Shown here one piece after another: positions 35,034-43,855 of a stretch of DNA of 64,000 nucleotides. Under the pieces are notes generated by a model that saw nothing but the letters and a program-made list of their open reading frames with translations, ran no database searches and was not told the DNA's origin. Both the position numbers and the translations under genes were made by a program. The DNA is from VXNJ01 sp009840625 (lineage in GTDB: Bacteria > Chloroflexota > UBA11872 > VXNJ01): positions 992,001 through 1,056,000 of the forward strand of contig OZ242304.1 in assembly GCA_965207915.1 (NCBI GenBank). The letters run 5' to 3'. How positions within the stretch are numbered: the first letter of the stretch is position 1; each line of letters starts with the position of its first letter.

Positions 35034-35330
35034 TTGGAGATAGCCCCGCTAACCCAAAACGACTGGGTGCAAATGTCGGCCATCGCCGCACATGCGTGGG
35101 TTTTCGCGCTCTGTCTCGTCATTGCCGCAGCTTCCTACCTGCTGGCCCACTCGATGGCTCCTTCACTGGTCTATACCGGCGATCTCGACCCGCGAGTCGG
35201 GGCGATCATTAGGCTGCTGGTCTACCCGGCCGTGGTCGCCTTCGGGTTGCTGGCGATCGTTGTCCTGGTCAAAGGGGCCCTGCTCGGGCTTGAGGTCCTG
35301 CCGGACATTTACCCGCGCATGTTCGTATGA
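35034..35330 (+). CDS. Small two-helix membrane protein, first gene of the ACIII operon
   Basis: A 98-residue protein with two hydrophobic stretches (about residues 20-38 and 60-82), starting at TTG 35034; ATG 35073 would give 85 residues. Its last codons overlap the pentaheme cytochrome gene (start 35327), so it is cotranscribed and coupled. No homologue is recognised. Small membrane subunits such as ActG occur in some ACIII complexes, and this may be an equivalent. Confidence 0.6.
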   Translation: MEIAPLTQNDWVQMSAIAAHAWVFALCLVIAAASYLLAHSMAPSLVYTGDLDPRVGAIIRLLVYPAVVAFGLLAIVVLVKGALLGLEVLPDIYPRMFV

Positions 35331-35950
35331 AGATCGACATCCTGTCGGCGCTCACCGCGTTCCTGCCGCGGCTGAGCTTGCAGCAGATCATCTTGCTCAC
35401 CGTTCCCGGCGTGCTGCTGGGCGGCGGCGCGGTAACCGGCGTCGTCGTGCTGGTTTTCCTGGCAGCCTCGGGTGGGACCGCCCGCGCCGCGCCGGAGCAG
35501 CCGATCCCCTTCTCGCACGCTATTCACGCCGGCGAACTGGGAATCGAATGCGAGTTCTGCCACCGCGGCGCCGACGAGCAGGCCGCCGCCACGATTCCGT
35601 CGGTCGAGCAGTGCATGTTCTGTCACTCGGTCGTGGCCACCGACCGCGAACCGATCCAGCAGTTGCGACAGGCCTTCGAGACCGGGACGGGGATCGACTG
35701 GGTCAGGGTGCACCGCCTCCCCGACCACGTCCGGTTCGTGCACTCGCCGCACATCGACGCCGGAATCGAGTGCTCGACCTGCCACGGCGACGTGGCCAGC
35801 ATGAGCACCGTCAAACAGGTGGTGAACCTGAACATGGGCACCTGCATGGGGTGCCACCGCAACACCAACGACGCCTCGATCGGTGAGAACAACCCGCACC
35901 CGATCAATCCCGACTTCGCGTCGCTCGACTGCGCGATCTGCCACAAGTAG
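35327..35950 (+). CDS. actA: ACIII subunit ActA-like pentaheme cytochrome c
   Basis: A 207-residue membrane-anchored cytochrome with one N-terminal hydrophobic segment (about 18-47) and five CxxCH heme sites at C75, C96, C149, C173 and C202. This matches ActA of alternative complex III, which accepts electrons from the Fe-S chain and passes them on outside the membrane. It lies directly upstream of the molybdopterin-like and ferredoxin-like subunits, with a TAGTG stop/start overlap. Confidence 0.88.
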   Translation: MKIDILSALTAFLPRLSLQQIILLTVPGVLLGGGAVTGVVVLVFLAASGGTARAAPEQPIPFSHAIHAGELGIECEFCHRGADEQAAATIPSVEQCMFCHSVVATDREPIQQLRQAFETGTGIDWVRVHRLPDHVRFVHSPHIDAGIECSTCHGDVASMSTVKQVVNLNMGTCMGCHRNTNDASIGENNPHPINPDFASLDCAICHK

Positions 35951-38187
35951 TGCCGATGAACCGCAAGATACGTCGCCGCAACTTCCTGCTCGGCTCCGCC
36001 GGCGCGCTGCTGGGCAGCGGCCTGATCGTGGGCTGCGCGGCGCCCGAGCGCGAATCCCGGGTCAAGAGCTTCGCGCTCTCGCCCGAGCAGTCGCTGCCCG
36101 GCGAGGACCTCTGGTTCGCCACCCTCGACGCGCACGACCCGTTCGCCGCGAACGGCGTCGTCGTGCGAACCGTCGACGGGCGCGCCAAGAAGGTCGAGGG
36201 CAATCCCCAGTTCCCGATCAACCTGGGCAAGAGTTCGGCCCGCGCCCAGGCCGGCGTGCAGTCCGTCTACCACCCCGACCGCATCGCCACCCCGCTGCTG
36301 CGCACCGGCGAACCCGGCTCAGGCGAATTCCGCCCGATCAGCTGGGACCGGGCGCTGGCCTTCATCACCGACCGGATGGGCGGGGGAGCCGGCGCCACGT
36401 TCCTCACCGGCCGACTCGACCCGGTCAAGCAGCGCCTGCTCGACTCTTTCCGGCTCTGGTCCAAGGCCGACCACGTCAGCCTCGGGCCGGCCGACCAGGC
36501 GAACCTGCGATTTGCCCTGCGGCAGGTCTACGGGGTCAATTCGCTCCCCCACTTCGACATCGCCCGGGCCCGCTCGATCATCTCCTTCGGGTCCGATTTC
36601 CTGGGCACCGAGCTGTCGCCGGTCGCCTATTCCGGCGCCTACGCGGATTTCCGCGGCCGCGGCAACGGCGGGCGCGGCCTGCTAACTCAAATCGAACCGC
36701 ACATGTCGCTTACCGGAGCCAACGCCGACCGCTGGCTGCCGGTGCACCCGGGTTACGAGGGCCATGTCGCCCTGGCGATAGCCAACGAACTGGTCAGCGC
36801 CGGGCTGGTCGACGCCGCCGCCGCCGAGCGCCTGCTCTCCGCGTCCGGCGGCATCTCCGCCCTGGATGCATTCGCCCCTGACAGCGTGGCCGCCCTCTCC
36901 GGCATTCCGGCCGATACGATCCGCGAACTGGCGCACGAATTCGTGGCTGCCCAGCCCGGTCTGGCGCTGGTCGGCGGATCGGCACTCGGACACGTCTACG
37001 GCGACCAGATCGCCGCCGCCGTGATGCTGCTGAACCGCCTGGTCGGCAACGATTCGCTGCCCGGCGGCGTAAACGCCAATCCAGAGTCGAATTGGGAACA
37101 CATGCGCGCGGCCGGTCCGGCCATCAGCGCGCGCGCCGCCAGCGCCTTGGCCGATTCCTGGAGCGGCGGCGCGGCTCCCGATCTGGTCTTCGTCTACGAG
37201 ATCGATCCGGTCCACGATCTGCCGGCGGCCGGTTTCGAGCAGGCGCTTGCGGCGGCCGGCGCGGTCGTTGGCATGGGCGCGTTCATGAACGAGACCCTCG
37301 CCCGGGCCGATCTGGTGCTCCCCGGCGCCCACCCGTTCGAGGAATGGGGCGCCTACCTGCCCGAGCCGCTGCGCGGCGAACTGGTGCTGGGGCTGCAGCA
37401 GCCGGTGGTCACCCCGCTCACCCAGGCCCGCTCGTTCGGCGACCTGCTGATCGCGGTCTCCTCCGAACTCTTCGGCGAGAACAGCGTCCTTTTCGACTCC
37501 CAGCAGAGCGCCACCAAGAACATGGTGCTCGCGGCCCTGGGCTTGACTCCGGGCGACGCGACCGCCGAGGCCGGCTGGATCGACATCCTGCGGCGCGGCG
37601 GGGTCTGGGGGCCGGACCTGGGTCAGGCGCAGGCTTTCGCCGCCACCCCGGCCTGGGACGCCGGGCGCCTGCGGGTGCCCATCTTCTCCGGCGACGCGGC
37701 CTCCTACCCGTTCAATCTCATTCCTTTCCAGACGGTGGGAATCGGAACCGACCCGCAGACCGGGGCCCAGCCCTGGTTGCAGGCGACGCCCGACCCGCTG
37801 ACCACGATGACCTGGAAAACTTGGGTGGAGATGAATCCCGAGCAGGCCCGCGCGATGGGCATCCAGCGCGGTGACGTGCTGCGGATTCAGACGATCGCCG
37901 GTTCGGCCGACGTCCCGGTCTACCCGGCCCCGACGATCGGGCCCGGTCTAATCGCGGTGCCCGAGGGACAGGGCCGCAACTTCAGCGGTCGATGGAACGA
38001 GGGCCGCGGCAGCAACGTGCGCGCGCTCCTGCCGGACCTGACCAGCGCCGCCGGGGGCATGGCCTTCGCGTCCGCCCGGGCCCGGATAAGCCGGCTCGAC
38101 CGCACCACCCTGATGCCCACCTTCGAACTGATCGAGGATCCCCGCAACGATGCCGAATCTCCGCCGGTAAAGATTGTCAATGGCTAG
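35950..38187 (+). CDS. ACIII subunit ActB, molybdopterin-oxidoreductase-like part
   Basis: A 745-residue protein beginning with a twin-arginine signal and lipobox (RRRNFLLGSAGALL..IVGCAAP), so it is exported folded and lipid-anchored. The rest resembles the molybdopterin oxidoreductase fold but lacks the N-terminal Cys cluster and obvious Mo-coordinating residue, as in ActB of ACIII, which holds no Mo. In many organisms this and the ferredoxin-like part are one fused protein; here the next gene encodes the second part, starting eight bases before this stop. GTG 35950 or ATG 35956 may start it. Confidence 0.85.
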   Translation: MPMNRKIRRRNFLLGSAGALLGSGLIVGCAAPERESRVKSFALSPEQSLPGEDLWFATLDAHDPFAANGVVVRTVDGRAKKVEGNPQFPINLGKSSARAQAGVQSVYHPDRIATPLLRTGEPGSGEFRPISWDRALAFITDRMGGGAGATFLTGRLDPVKQRLLDSFRLWSKADHVSLGPADQANLRFALRQVYGVNSLPHFDIARARSIISFGSDFLGTELSPVAYSGAYADFRGRGNGGRGLLTQIEPHMSLTGANADRWLPVHPGYEGHVALAIANELVSAGLVDAAAAERLLSASGGISALDAFAPDSVAALSGIPADTIRELAHEFVAAQPGLALVGGSALGHVYGDQIAAAVMLLNRLVGNDSLPGGVNANPESNWEHMRAAGPAISARAASALADSWSGGAAPDLVFVYEIDPVHDLPAAGFEQALAAAGAVVGMGAFMNETLARADLVLPGAHPFEEWGAYLPEPLRGELVLGLQQPVVTPLTQARSFGDLLIAVSSELFGENSVLFDSQQSATKNMVLAALGLTPGDATAEAGWIDILRRGGVWGPDLGQAQAFAATPAWDAGRLRVPIFSGDAASYPFNLIPFQTVGIGTDPQTGAQPWLQATPDPLTTMTWKTWVEMNPEQARAMGIQRGDVLRIQTIAGSADVPVYPAPTIGPGLIAVPEGQGRNFSGRWNEGRGSNVRALLPDLTSAAGGMAFASARARISRLDRTTLMPTFELIEDPRNDAESPPVKIVNG

Positions 38188-38998
38188 CATCCCCACCGCC
38201 GTCAACAACGAAGCCGCCGCCCGCGCGGCCGCCAATGCCGGCGCCCGGACCATCTCCGCCGAAGAACGCGCCGCAAGCTCCGGCGGCGTCCGCTGGGGCA
38301 TGGTCGTCGACGCCGATCTCTGCACCGGCTGCCAGGCCTGCGTGGTCGCCTGTCAGGCCGAGAACAACGTCGCGCTGAACGAAGAGCAGCGGGTCAACGA
38401 GAAGCGCGCCAAGGCCTGGATCCGCATCGAGCGCTACTGGGAGGGCGAATATCCGAACGCCAAGGCCCGCTTCCTGCCGGTCATGTGCCAGCACTGCGCC
38501 ACCGCCCCGTGTGAGCCGGTCTGCCCGGCATGGGCTACGTACCACAACGAAGAGGGCCTGAACGTACAGGTCTACAACCGCTGCATCGGCACCCGCTTCT
38601 GCGCCAACGGCTGCCCGTACTCGGTCCGGCACTTCAATTTCTGGAACCCCGAGTGGCCGGGCGATCTGGAGAACCAGCTCAATCCCGACGTGACCGTGCG
38701 CACCAAGGGAATCATCGAAAAGTGCACGTTCTGCGTGCAGCGGATCAACCGCGCCCGGGTCGACGCCAGTCGCCAGGGCCGCGAAGTTGCCGACGGCGAC
38801 GTCTCGCCGGCCTGCGTGCAGGCCTGTCCGACCCACGCGCTCGTTTTCGGTGACCTGAACGATCCCTTCTCGCACGCCGCCGAGCGGTCGGAAGACGAGC
38901 GCTCCTACATCCTGCTGGAAGAGCGCGGCACCGAGCCGGGCGTCGTCTACCTGGCCAAGGTGGACCCGTTCGCCCACGTGGAAGACGAGCACCACTGA
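38180..38998 (+). CDS. ACIII subunit ActB, ferredoxin-like part (Fe-S clusters)
   Basis: A 272-residue ferredoxin-type subunit. Cysteine groups CTGCQACVVACQ, CQHCATAPCEPVC, CIGTRFCANGC and CTFCVQR/CVQACPTH predict four clusters (three [4Fe-4S] and one [3Fe-4S] are seen in ACIII). It passes electrons from the quinol-oxidising membrane subunits to the cytochromes. It has no export signal of its own, so it presumably travels with the twin-arginine partner. The start ATG 38180 overlaps the upstream stop; a TTG at 38174 is also in frame. Confidence 0.88.
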   Translation: MASIPTAVNNEAAARAAANAGARTISAEERAASSGGVRWGMVVDADLCTGCQACVVACQAENNVALNEEQRVNEKRAKAWIRIERYWEGEYPNAKARFLPVMCQHCATAPCEPVCPAWATYHNEEGLNVQVYNRCIGTRFCANGCPYSVRHFNFWNPEWPGDLENQLNPDVTVRTKGIIEKCTFCVQRINRARVDASRQGREVADGDVSPACVQACPTHALVFGDLNDPFSHAAERSEDERSYILLEERGTEPGVVYLAKVDPFAHVEDEHH

Positions 38999-40323
38999 TG
39001 TCGGGACCCGAACCGGCCGCCCTGGCGATCGCTCCCGGCAGCGGTTTTCGCCCGCGCGGGATCAGCTTCAGCCTGGCCAACGCGGCCCAGTTGCTGATCG
39101 CCCTGCTGGCAATCCTGGGCGTGGTCATGTACGTTTTGCGGCTCTTCGAGTGGGCGGACCGACCCGAATTTGCCTACCCGACCGCCACCCTGATGTGGAT
39201 GCTGGCGACGGTATCGACCGCGCCGTTGCTGGCCTATGCAACCCGCATGACGCGCGGTTACTGGAGCTACCCGGTGCGGCGCATCGCGACCCTGTTCGCG
39301 ATTCCCTCCGTACTGGGCTACGCGCTCCTGATCCCGGTACTGCACAGCCTGCCGTCGCTGGACGGGCGGGCGAGCCTATGGTTCGAATTCAGGTTCGGCG
39401 CACCGGTCATCACCGACGCCCTGGCACTCGCAACGATGGCCTTTGCCGGGCTCGGGCTGCTCTGGGTTACCAGCATTCCCGACCTGGCGGCCAACCGATC
39501 CTGCCGATTCCTAACGGTGGGCTGGCGGGGCAATCCGCGCCAGTGGCGCGCGCTGAAGATGTTCGCCAAGTTGCTGGGCGCTTTCTACCTGATGATGCTG
39601 GTCTACACGACCATGATCCTGACCACCGACCTGGGACAGAGCCTGATCCCGGGCTGGCGCTCGGGCATCTTCCCGGCCTACCACGTGGTCACCGGATTCC
39701 AGACCGCCACCGCGCTGGTTGTGCTGACCGCCTACCTGGCAAGACGCTTCTGTCCCGAGGTGCGTCCCTACATCGGGACCGAGCAGGCGATAAATCTGGG
39801 CCGGATATTCCTGGCCTTCACCCTCCTGGTTTTCTACTTCTTCTGGGCCGATTTCGTGCTCGTCTGGTACGCCCGCCTGCCCGGCGAAGTCGCCGCCATG
39901 CAGGTCAACATCGCCGAGGTCTACGGAATCGCATTCGCAATCGCCGGGGTCTGCCACTTCGGAATACCCTTCGTCTGCCTGATCTTTAACCCGCTGCGGC
40001 GCCGCTTCCACCTCCTGGCGCTGGTGGCGGTGGTGGCCCTGGTCGGATCGTTCGCCGACCGGGTCCGGCTGTTCGTTCCGGCGATCTCAAACACCGAAGT
40101 CACCGGTCACGGGCCGCTGGACCCGTTGCCGGCGGCGGTCTGGCCGGCCCTGGACGACGTCCTGTTCATCGTCGGCTGGATAGGCCTGCTGGCGTTCGCG
40201 TACATATTCAGCGCCCGCTGGATCCCGCTGCTCTCGGGCTGGGAAATGCGCGAGGGCGCGCTGTACCGCGACGAGGTCGACTACGGCCGGGCCAAGTTCC
40301 TGCTACTGGCCAAACCAGACTAG
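38998..40323 (+). CDS. ACIII NrfD-type membrane subunit (ActF-like)
   Basis: A 441-residue membrane protein with about ten hydrophobic segments, beginning at ATG 38998 overlapping the upstream TGA. It resembles NrfD/PsrC quinol-interacting subunits but is more diverged than the next gene. ACIII complexes carry two NrfD-like subunits, ActC and ActF; this is probably ActF. Its position before ActC differs from the usual order, in which ActF comes late. Confidence 0.7.
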   Translation: MSGPEPAALAIAPGSGFRPRGISFSLANAAQLLIALLAILGVVMYVLRLFEWADRPEFAYPTATLMWMLATVSTAPLLAYATRMTRGYWSYPVRRIATLFAIPSVLGYALLIPVLHSLPSLDGRASLWFEFRFGAPVITDALALATMAFAGLGLLWVTSIPDLAANRSCRFLTVGWRGNPRQWRALKMFAKLLGAFYLMMLVYTTMILTTDLGQSLIPGWRSGIFPAYHVVTGFQTATALVVLTAYLARRFCPEVRPYIGTEQAINLGRIFLAFTLLVFYFFWADFVLVWYARLPGEVAAMQVNIAEVYGIAFAIAGVCHFGIPFVCLIFNPLRRRFHLLALVAVVALVGSFADRVRLFVPAISNTEVTGHGPLDPLPAAVWPALDDVLFIVGWIGLLAFAYIFSARWIPLLSGWEMREGALYRDEVDYGRAKFLLLAKPD

Positions 40324-40344
40324 CGGCGCGCGCGAGGAGCACTA

Positions 40345-41718
40345 ATGCAAGAACCGGTAATGCTCGATCAGCGGACCGCCGATCAGCGCCTGCTCAATTT
40401 CGTCATGACCACGCCGCGCTGGTTCTTCACCTGGTCGGGCGGACTCGGGTTCGTGTTCATGCTGGGCGCGGTCGTGTTCCTGACGATGCTCTACTGGGGC
40501 CTTGAATTCCTCGGTTATTCACACCCGGTGTACTGGGGATTCCTGATCGTCAACTTCGTGTTCTGGATCGGTATCTCGCACGCCGGCGTATTCGTATCGG
40601 CGATCCTTCGCCTGACCCAGGCCGAATTCCGCCGGCCGGTTACCCGCGCCGCCGAGGTCGTGACGATCTTCTCGCTGCAGGCCGCGGTCCTGTTTCCGCT
40701 GATTCACTCCGGTCGGCCGTGGCGCACCGCCTACTGGGCCTTCCCCTACGACTTCATCCGCGGCATGTGGCCGAACCCGCGATCACCGCTGGTCTGGGAC
40801 CCCTCGGCGATCTTTACCTATCTGACCTCCACGATCCTGTTCGTCTACGTGGCCCTGCTGCCCGACCTTGCCCTGGCGCGCGACCGCTCTCAGGACCCGA
40901 TCCGCCGGGCCCTGTTCACGATCCTGGCGCTGGGATTTAAGGGATCGACCCGGCAGTGGCGCATCCAGGCGGTCGCCGGGATACTGCTCTCGGCGATCAT
41001 CCTGCCGATCTTCGTCTCGGTGCACTCGATCGTTTCCTGGGACTTTGCGGTCACCTCGGTGCCCGGCTGGCACAACACGGTGTTTGCCCCCTACTTCGTC
41101 ATCGGAGCGGTGCACTCGGGCGTTTCGTGCGTCGTCACCGCCATGATCGTCATGAAATGGGCGTTCAAGCTCGAGGACTTCATCACCCGCGACCACATCG
41201 ACGCCCTGGCCCGGTTGCTGATCGCGGTGGCCACCGGTTGGCTGTTCTTCCTGTTCCTGGACTTCGGCTTCGGCCTCTACGGGCTGGAACCGACCGAGGT
41301 GGACACCTGGCACCGACGCGTCTGGGAATGGCCGTTCCCGATCGTGGCGATCGTCTTCATATTCACCGCCTACATCATCCCGGTACCGCTCTGGCTGTTT
41401 AGGTCGGTGCGGCGCTCGTACGGCTGGATGTTCTTTACCACCATCCTGGTCAACATCGGGATGTGGTTGGAGCGCTACATCCTGATCGTTCCGGCCCTGG
41501 AGCGCAAGTCGTCGCTCACCTTTACCTACTCGACCTACGTTCCTTCGATCTCCGAGGCCATCCTAGTGGCCGCCTCGTTCGCCTTCGTCATGGTCGGGGT
41601 ACTCGTCTTCTCCAAGGTGGTGCCCATCATGCCGGCGGTTGACATCAAGGAAGGAATGATACTGGCCCGAAAAATCAAAATTGGCCGCGCCGAAGTGCCG
41701 GCCACAATCCGCGAGTAA
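40345..41718 (+). CDS. actC: ACIII NrfD-type membrane subunit ActC
   Basis: A 457-residue, ten-helix NrfD family protein. FWIGISHAGVFVSAILRLTQAEFRRPVTRAAE matches ActC's quinol-binding region, and GRPWRTAYWAFPYDFIRGMWPNPRSPLVWD its periplasmic loop. It oxidises menaquinol or another quinol and passes electrons to the Fe-S subunit, possibly moving protons. It lies 22 bases downstream of the other NrfD subunit. Confidence 0.85.
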   Translation: MQEPVMLDQRTADQRLLNFVMTTPRWFFTWSGGLGFVFMLGAVVFLTMLYWGLEFLGYSHPVYWGFLIVNFVFWIGISHAGVFVSAILRLTQAEFRRPVTRAAEVVTIFSLQAAVLFPLIHSGRPWRTAYWAFPYDFIRGMWPNPRSPLVWDPSAIFTYLTSTILFVYVALLPDLALARDRSQDPIRRALFTILALGFKGSTRQWRIQAVAGILLSAIILPIFVSVHSIVSWDFAVTSVPGWHNTVFAPYFVIGAVHSGVSCVVTAMIVMKWAFKLEDFITRDHIDALARLLIAVATGWLFFLFLDFGFGLYGLEPTEVDTWHRRVWEWPFPIVAIVFIFTAYIIPVPLWLFRSVRRSYGWMFFTTILVNIGMWLERYILIVPALERKSSLTFTYSTYVPSISEAILVAASFAFVMVGVLVFSKVVPIMPAVDIKEGMILARKIKIGRAEVPATIRE

Positions 41719-41729
41719 GGCAGGCAGGC

Positions 41730-42269
41730 ATGCCCAAATCCGAACTGCTGGCGATCTACGACAGCGTCGATTCCGCCGCGGACGCGGTCGAGGGGCTGCG
41801 CACCGCCGGTTTTGCCGACACTGCCGTCGACGTTGTCTCCGGGGTTCCCTATCCCGAGGGCGCATTCGGCGAACCGCACACCAAGCACCGCCTCTACACC
41901 TTCCCCTTCGCCGGCGCGGCCTGCGGGTTCGCGCTCGGCGTCGCCTGGCTGGTCGGGGCCCAGGTAACCCTGCCGCTGGTGACCGGCGGCAAGCCGATCG
42001 TCGCCCTTCCGGCGGTGTTCCAGATCCTTTACGAAGGAACGATGATCGGGGCCGTCCTGTTCACCGTCCTGGGAGTCCTGTTCGAGTCGCGCCTGCCGGA
42101 CGGCATAAGCCTCTACGACGACCGGCTGGGGGATGGTTACGTCGGGGTCTCGCTTAACGCCGAAGACGACGAAATCGCGCGCGGCCGCGACGTGCTGGCC
42201 GGGGCCGGCGCGGTCGACATTCTCGATTCCGAGGGTAGCCTGCTTGAGGCCGCCCCCAGCGCGACCTAG
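41730..42269 (+). CDS. actD: ACIII subunit ActD (DUF3341)
   Basis: A 179-residue protein with two hydrophobic segments (about 55-75 and 100-120) flanked by soluble ends, the DUF3341/ActD pattern, including FPFAGAACGFALGVAWL and LYDDRLGDGYVGVSL. It is a membrane-anchored structural subunit. It ends one base before the ActE start. Confidence 0.85.
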   Translation: MPKSELLAIYDSVDSAADAVEGLRTAGFADTAVDVVSGVPYPEGAFGEPHTKHRLYTFPFAGAACGFALGVAWLVGAQVTLPLVTGGKPIVALPAVFQILYEGTMIGAVLFTVLGVLFESRLPDGISLYDDRLGDGYVGVSLNAEDDEIARGRDVLAGAGAVDILDSEGSLLEAAPSAT

Positions 42270-42812
42270 ATGATCCTGCGCCGATTCCTGGCTGCCCCGG
42301 CCCGGCTGGGGCTGCTCGCCGCCGCGTTGGCGTCGCTGACGCTGACCGGTTGCGAAGTCGGCGCGTATCCGCTGGACATCTTCCCGGAGATGCACTACCA
42401 GGAGTCCTACCGCGTGCAGGAACCCCCTTACGCGCCGATCCCGGAGGGCAGCGTTCCCACCAGCGGGGCCGAATACGTTATCGCCCAGGCCGAAATGACG
42501 GACCTGCCAAATCCGGTCCGGCTCGATGAGGCGTCGATTGGCGAAGGTCATGTCGTTTACGCGGTCAATTGCGCGATGTGCCACGGCGTGGCCGCCGACG
42601 GCGTTTCCGAGCTCACCGGGCAGTTCACAGTCGCCGGCGTGCGGGCACCGCCATCGCTATTGACCGGCGTCGCCGCAGTGGTCAGCGACGGCTACCTTTA
42701 CGGAGTGCTCACCCACGGCCAGGCCAACATGCCTTCCTTCCAGAAGCTGCTTACTCCGGAAGAGCGCTGGCAGGTGATCAATTACCTCCGCTCGCTCCAG
42801 GAAACGCAGTAA
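42270..42812 (+). CDS. actE: ACIII subunit ActE-like monoheme cytochrome c lipoprotein
   Basis: A 180-residue lipoprotein with lipobox LTGC near residue 28 and one CAMCH heme site; a Met in QANMPSFQKLLTPEERWQVINYL is the likely sixth ligand. It probably takes electrons from ActA to a terminal oxidase. No cytochrome oxidase genes follow in the window; thioredoxin reductase is next. Confidence 0.85.
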   Translation: MILRRFLAAPARLGLLAAALASLTLTGCEVGAYPLDIFPEMHYQESYRVQEPPYAPIPEGSVPTSGAEYVIAQAEMTDLPNPVRLDEASIGEGHVVYAVNCAMCHGVAADGVSELTGQFTVAGVRAPPSLLTGVAAVVSDGYLYGVLTHGQANMPSFQKLLTPEERWQVINYLRSLQETQ

Positions 42813-42872
42813 CCTCGACGCGAGGTCTTGGGAACAGCCGGCGCCGCTCGCGCCAGTAGCAAAGAAATTCCA

Positions 42873-43832
42873 ATGCGCAGCTGTGACATCGCAATCATCG
42901 GGTCCGGCACCGCCGGTCTTTCGGCGGCCGTTTACGCCGCCCGGGCCAACATGTCGACCCTGGTGTTCACCGGCGAGGCCTTCGGCGGCCAGATCGCGAC
43001 CACCCACGATGTCGAGAACTATCCCGGATTCGAGGACGGCATCACCGGTCCGGAACTGACCGAACGGATGAAGGCCCAGGCCGAGCGGTTCGGCGCCGAG
43101 ACGGTATTCGATCACATCGAATCGCTCGAGGTCGATGGTCCGCCCTTTACTCTGAACGGGCGCGCCGACACCTATCAGGCCAAAGCAGTTGTGGCGGCCA
43201 CCGGGGCCCGCGCCAAGACGCTGGGCGTCCCCGGCGAGGAAAAATTCTGGGGCCGCGGCGTTTCCACCTGCGCCACCTGTGATGCCGCGTTCTTTGCCGA
43301 CGCCCCGACCGCCCTAGTCGGCGGCGGCGACAGCGCGATGCAGGAAGGGCTTTTCCTGGCCCGGTTCGCGTCCAAGGTGTACGTGATCCATCGCCGCGAC
43401 CAGCTGCGCGCCGGGGCAACGCTCGCCGAACGGGCGTTCTCCGAACCCAAACTCGAGTTCGTCTGGGACAGCGTAGTCGAGGAGATCGCCGGCGAAAACG
43501 TGGTCGAACACGTTCGCGTGCGCAACCTCAAGACCGGCCAGACCTCGGAGCTGCCGGTGGAAGGGTTCTTCATCTTCATCGGGCACGATCCCAATACCGA
43601 GCTCTACCGGGACAAGCTGGAGCTCAAGCCCGGCGGTTACCTTAAAGCCGACGAAATGATGCACACCTCGGTGCCCGGGATTTTTGCGGCCGGCGAGGTC
43701 CAGGACGACCACTTCCGCCAGGCCGCCACGTCGGCCGGCGAAGGCGTCAAAGCCGCGATGGAAGCCATCCACTTCGTCGAGAACCTGCCCAGCCCGGCCA
43801 CCAAACCTGGCGTGCTGGCCGGTTCCGGCTAA
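42873..43832 (+). CDS. trxB: Thioredoxin-disulfide reductase
   Basis: A 319-residue FAD/NAD(P)H flavoprotein. The FAD motif GSGTAGLSAA is at the N-terminus, the redox pair is C133-A-T-C136, the NAD(P)H motif is GGGDSAMQEG, and GIFAAGEVQD is the second FAD motif. The start ATG 42873 fits the Rossmann strand; an in-frame start at 42828 is poor. It follows actE by 60 bases and may be an operon end or an independent gene. Confidence 0.92.
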   Translation: MRSCDIAIIGSGTAGLSAAVYAARANMSTLVFTGEAFGGQIATTHDVENYPGFEDGITGPELTERMKAQAERFGAETVFDHIESLEVDGPPFTLNGRADTYQAKAVVAATGARAKTLGVPGEEKFWGRGVSTCATCDAAFFADAPTALVGGGDSAMQEGLFLARFASKVYVIHRRDQLRAGATLAERAFSEPKLEFVWDSVVEEIAGENVVEHVRVRNLKTGQTSELPVEGFFIFIGHDPNTELYRDKLELKPGGYLKADEMMHTSVPGIFAAGEVQDDHFRQAATSAGEGVKAAMEAIHFVENLPSPATKPGVLAGSG

Positions 43833-43855
43833 TTCCACGTTCCGGCCCGCCGGCC

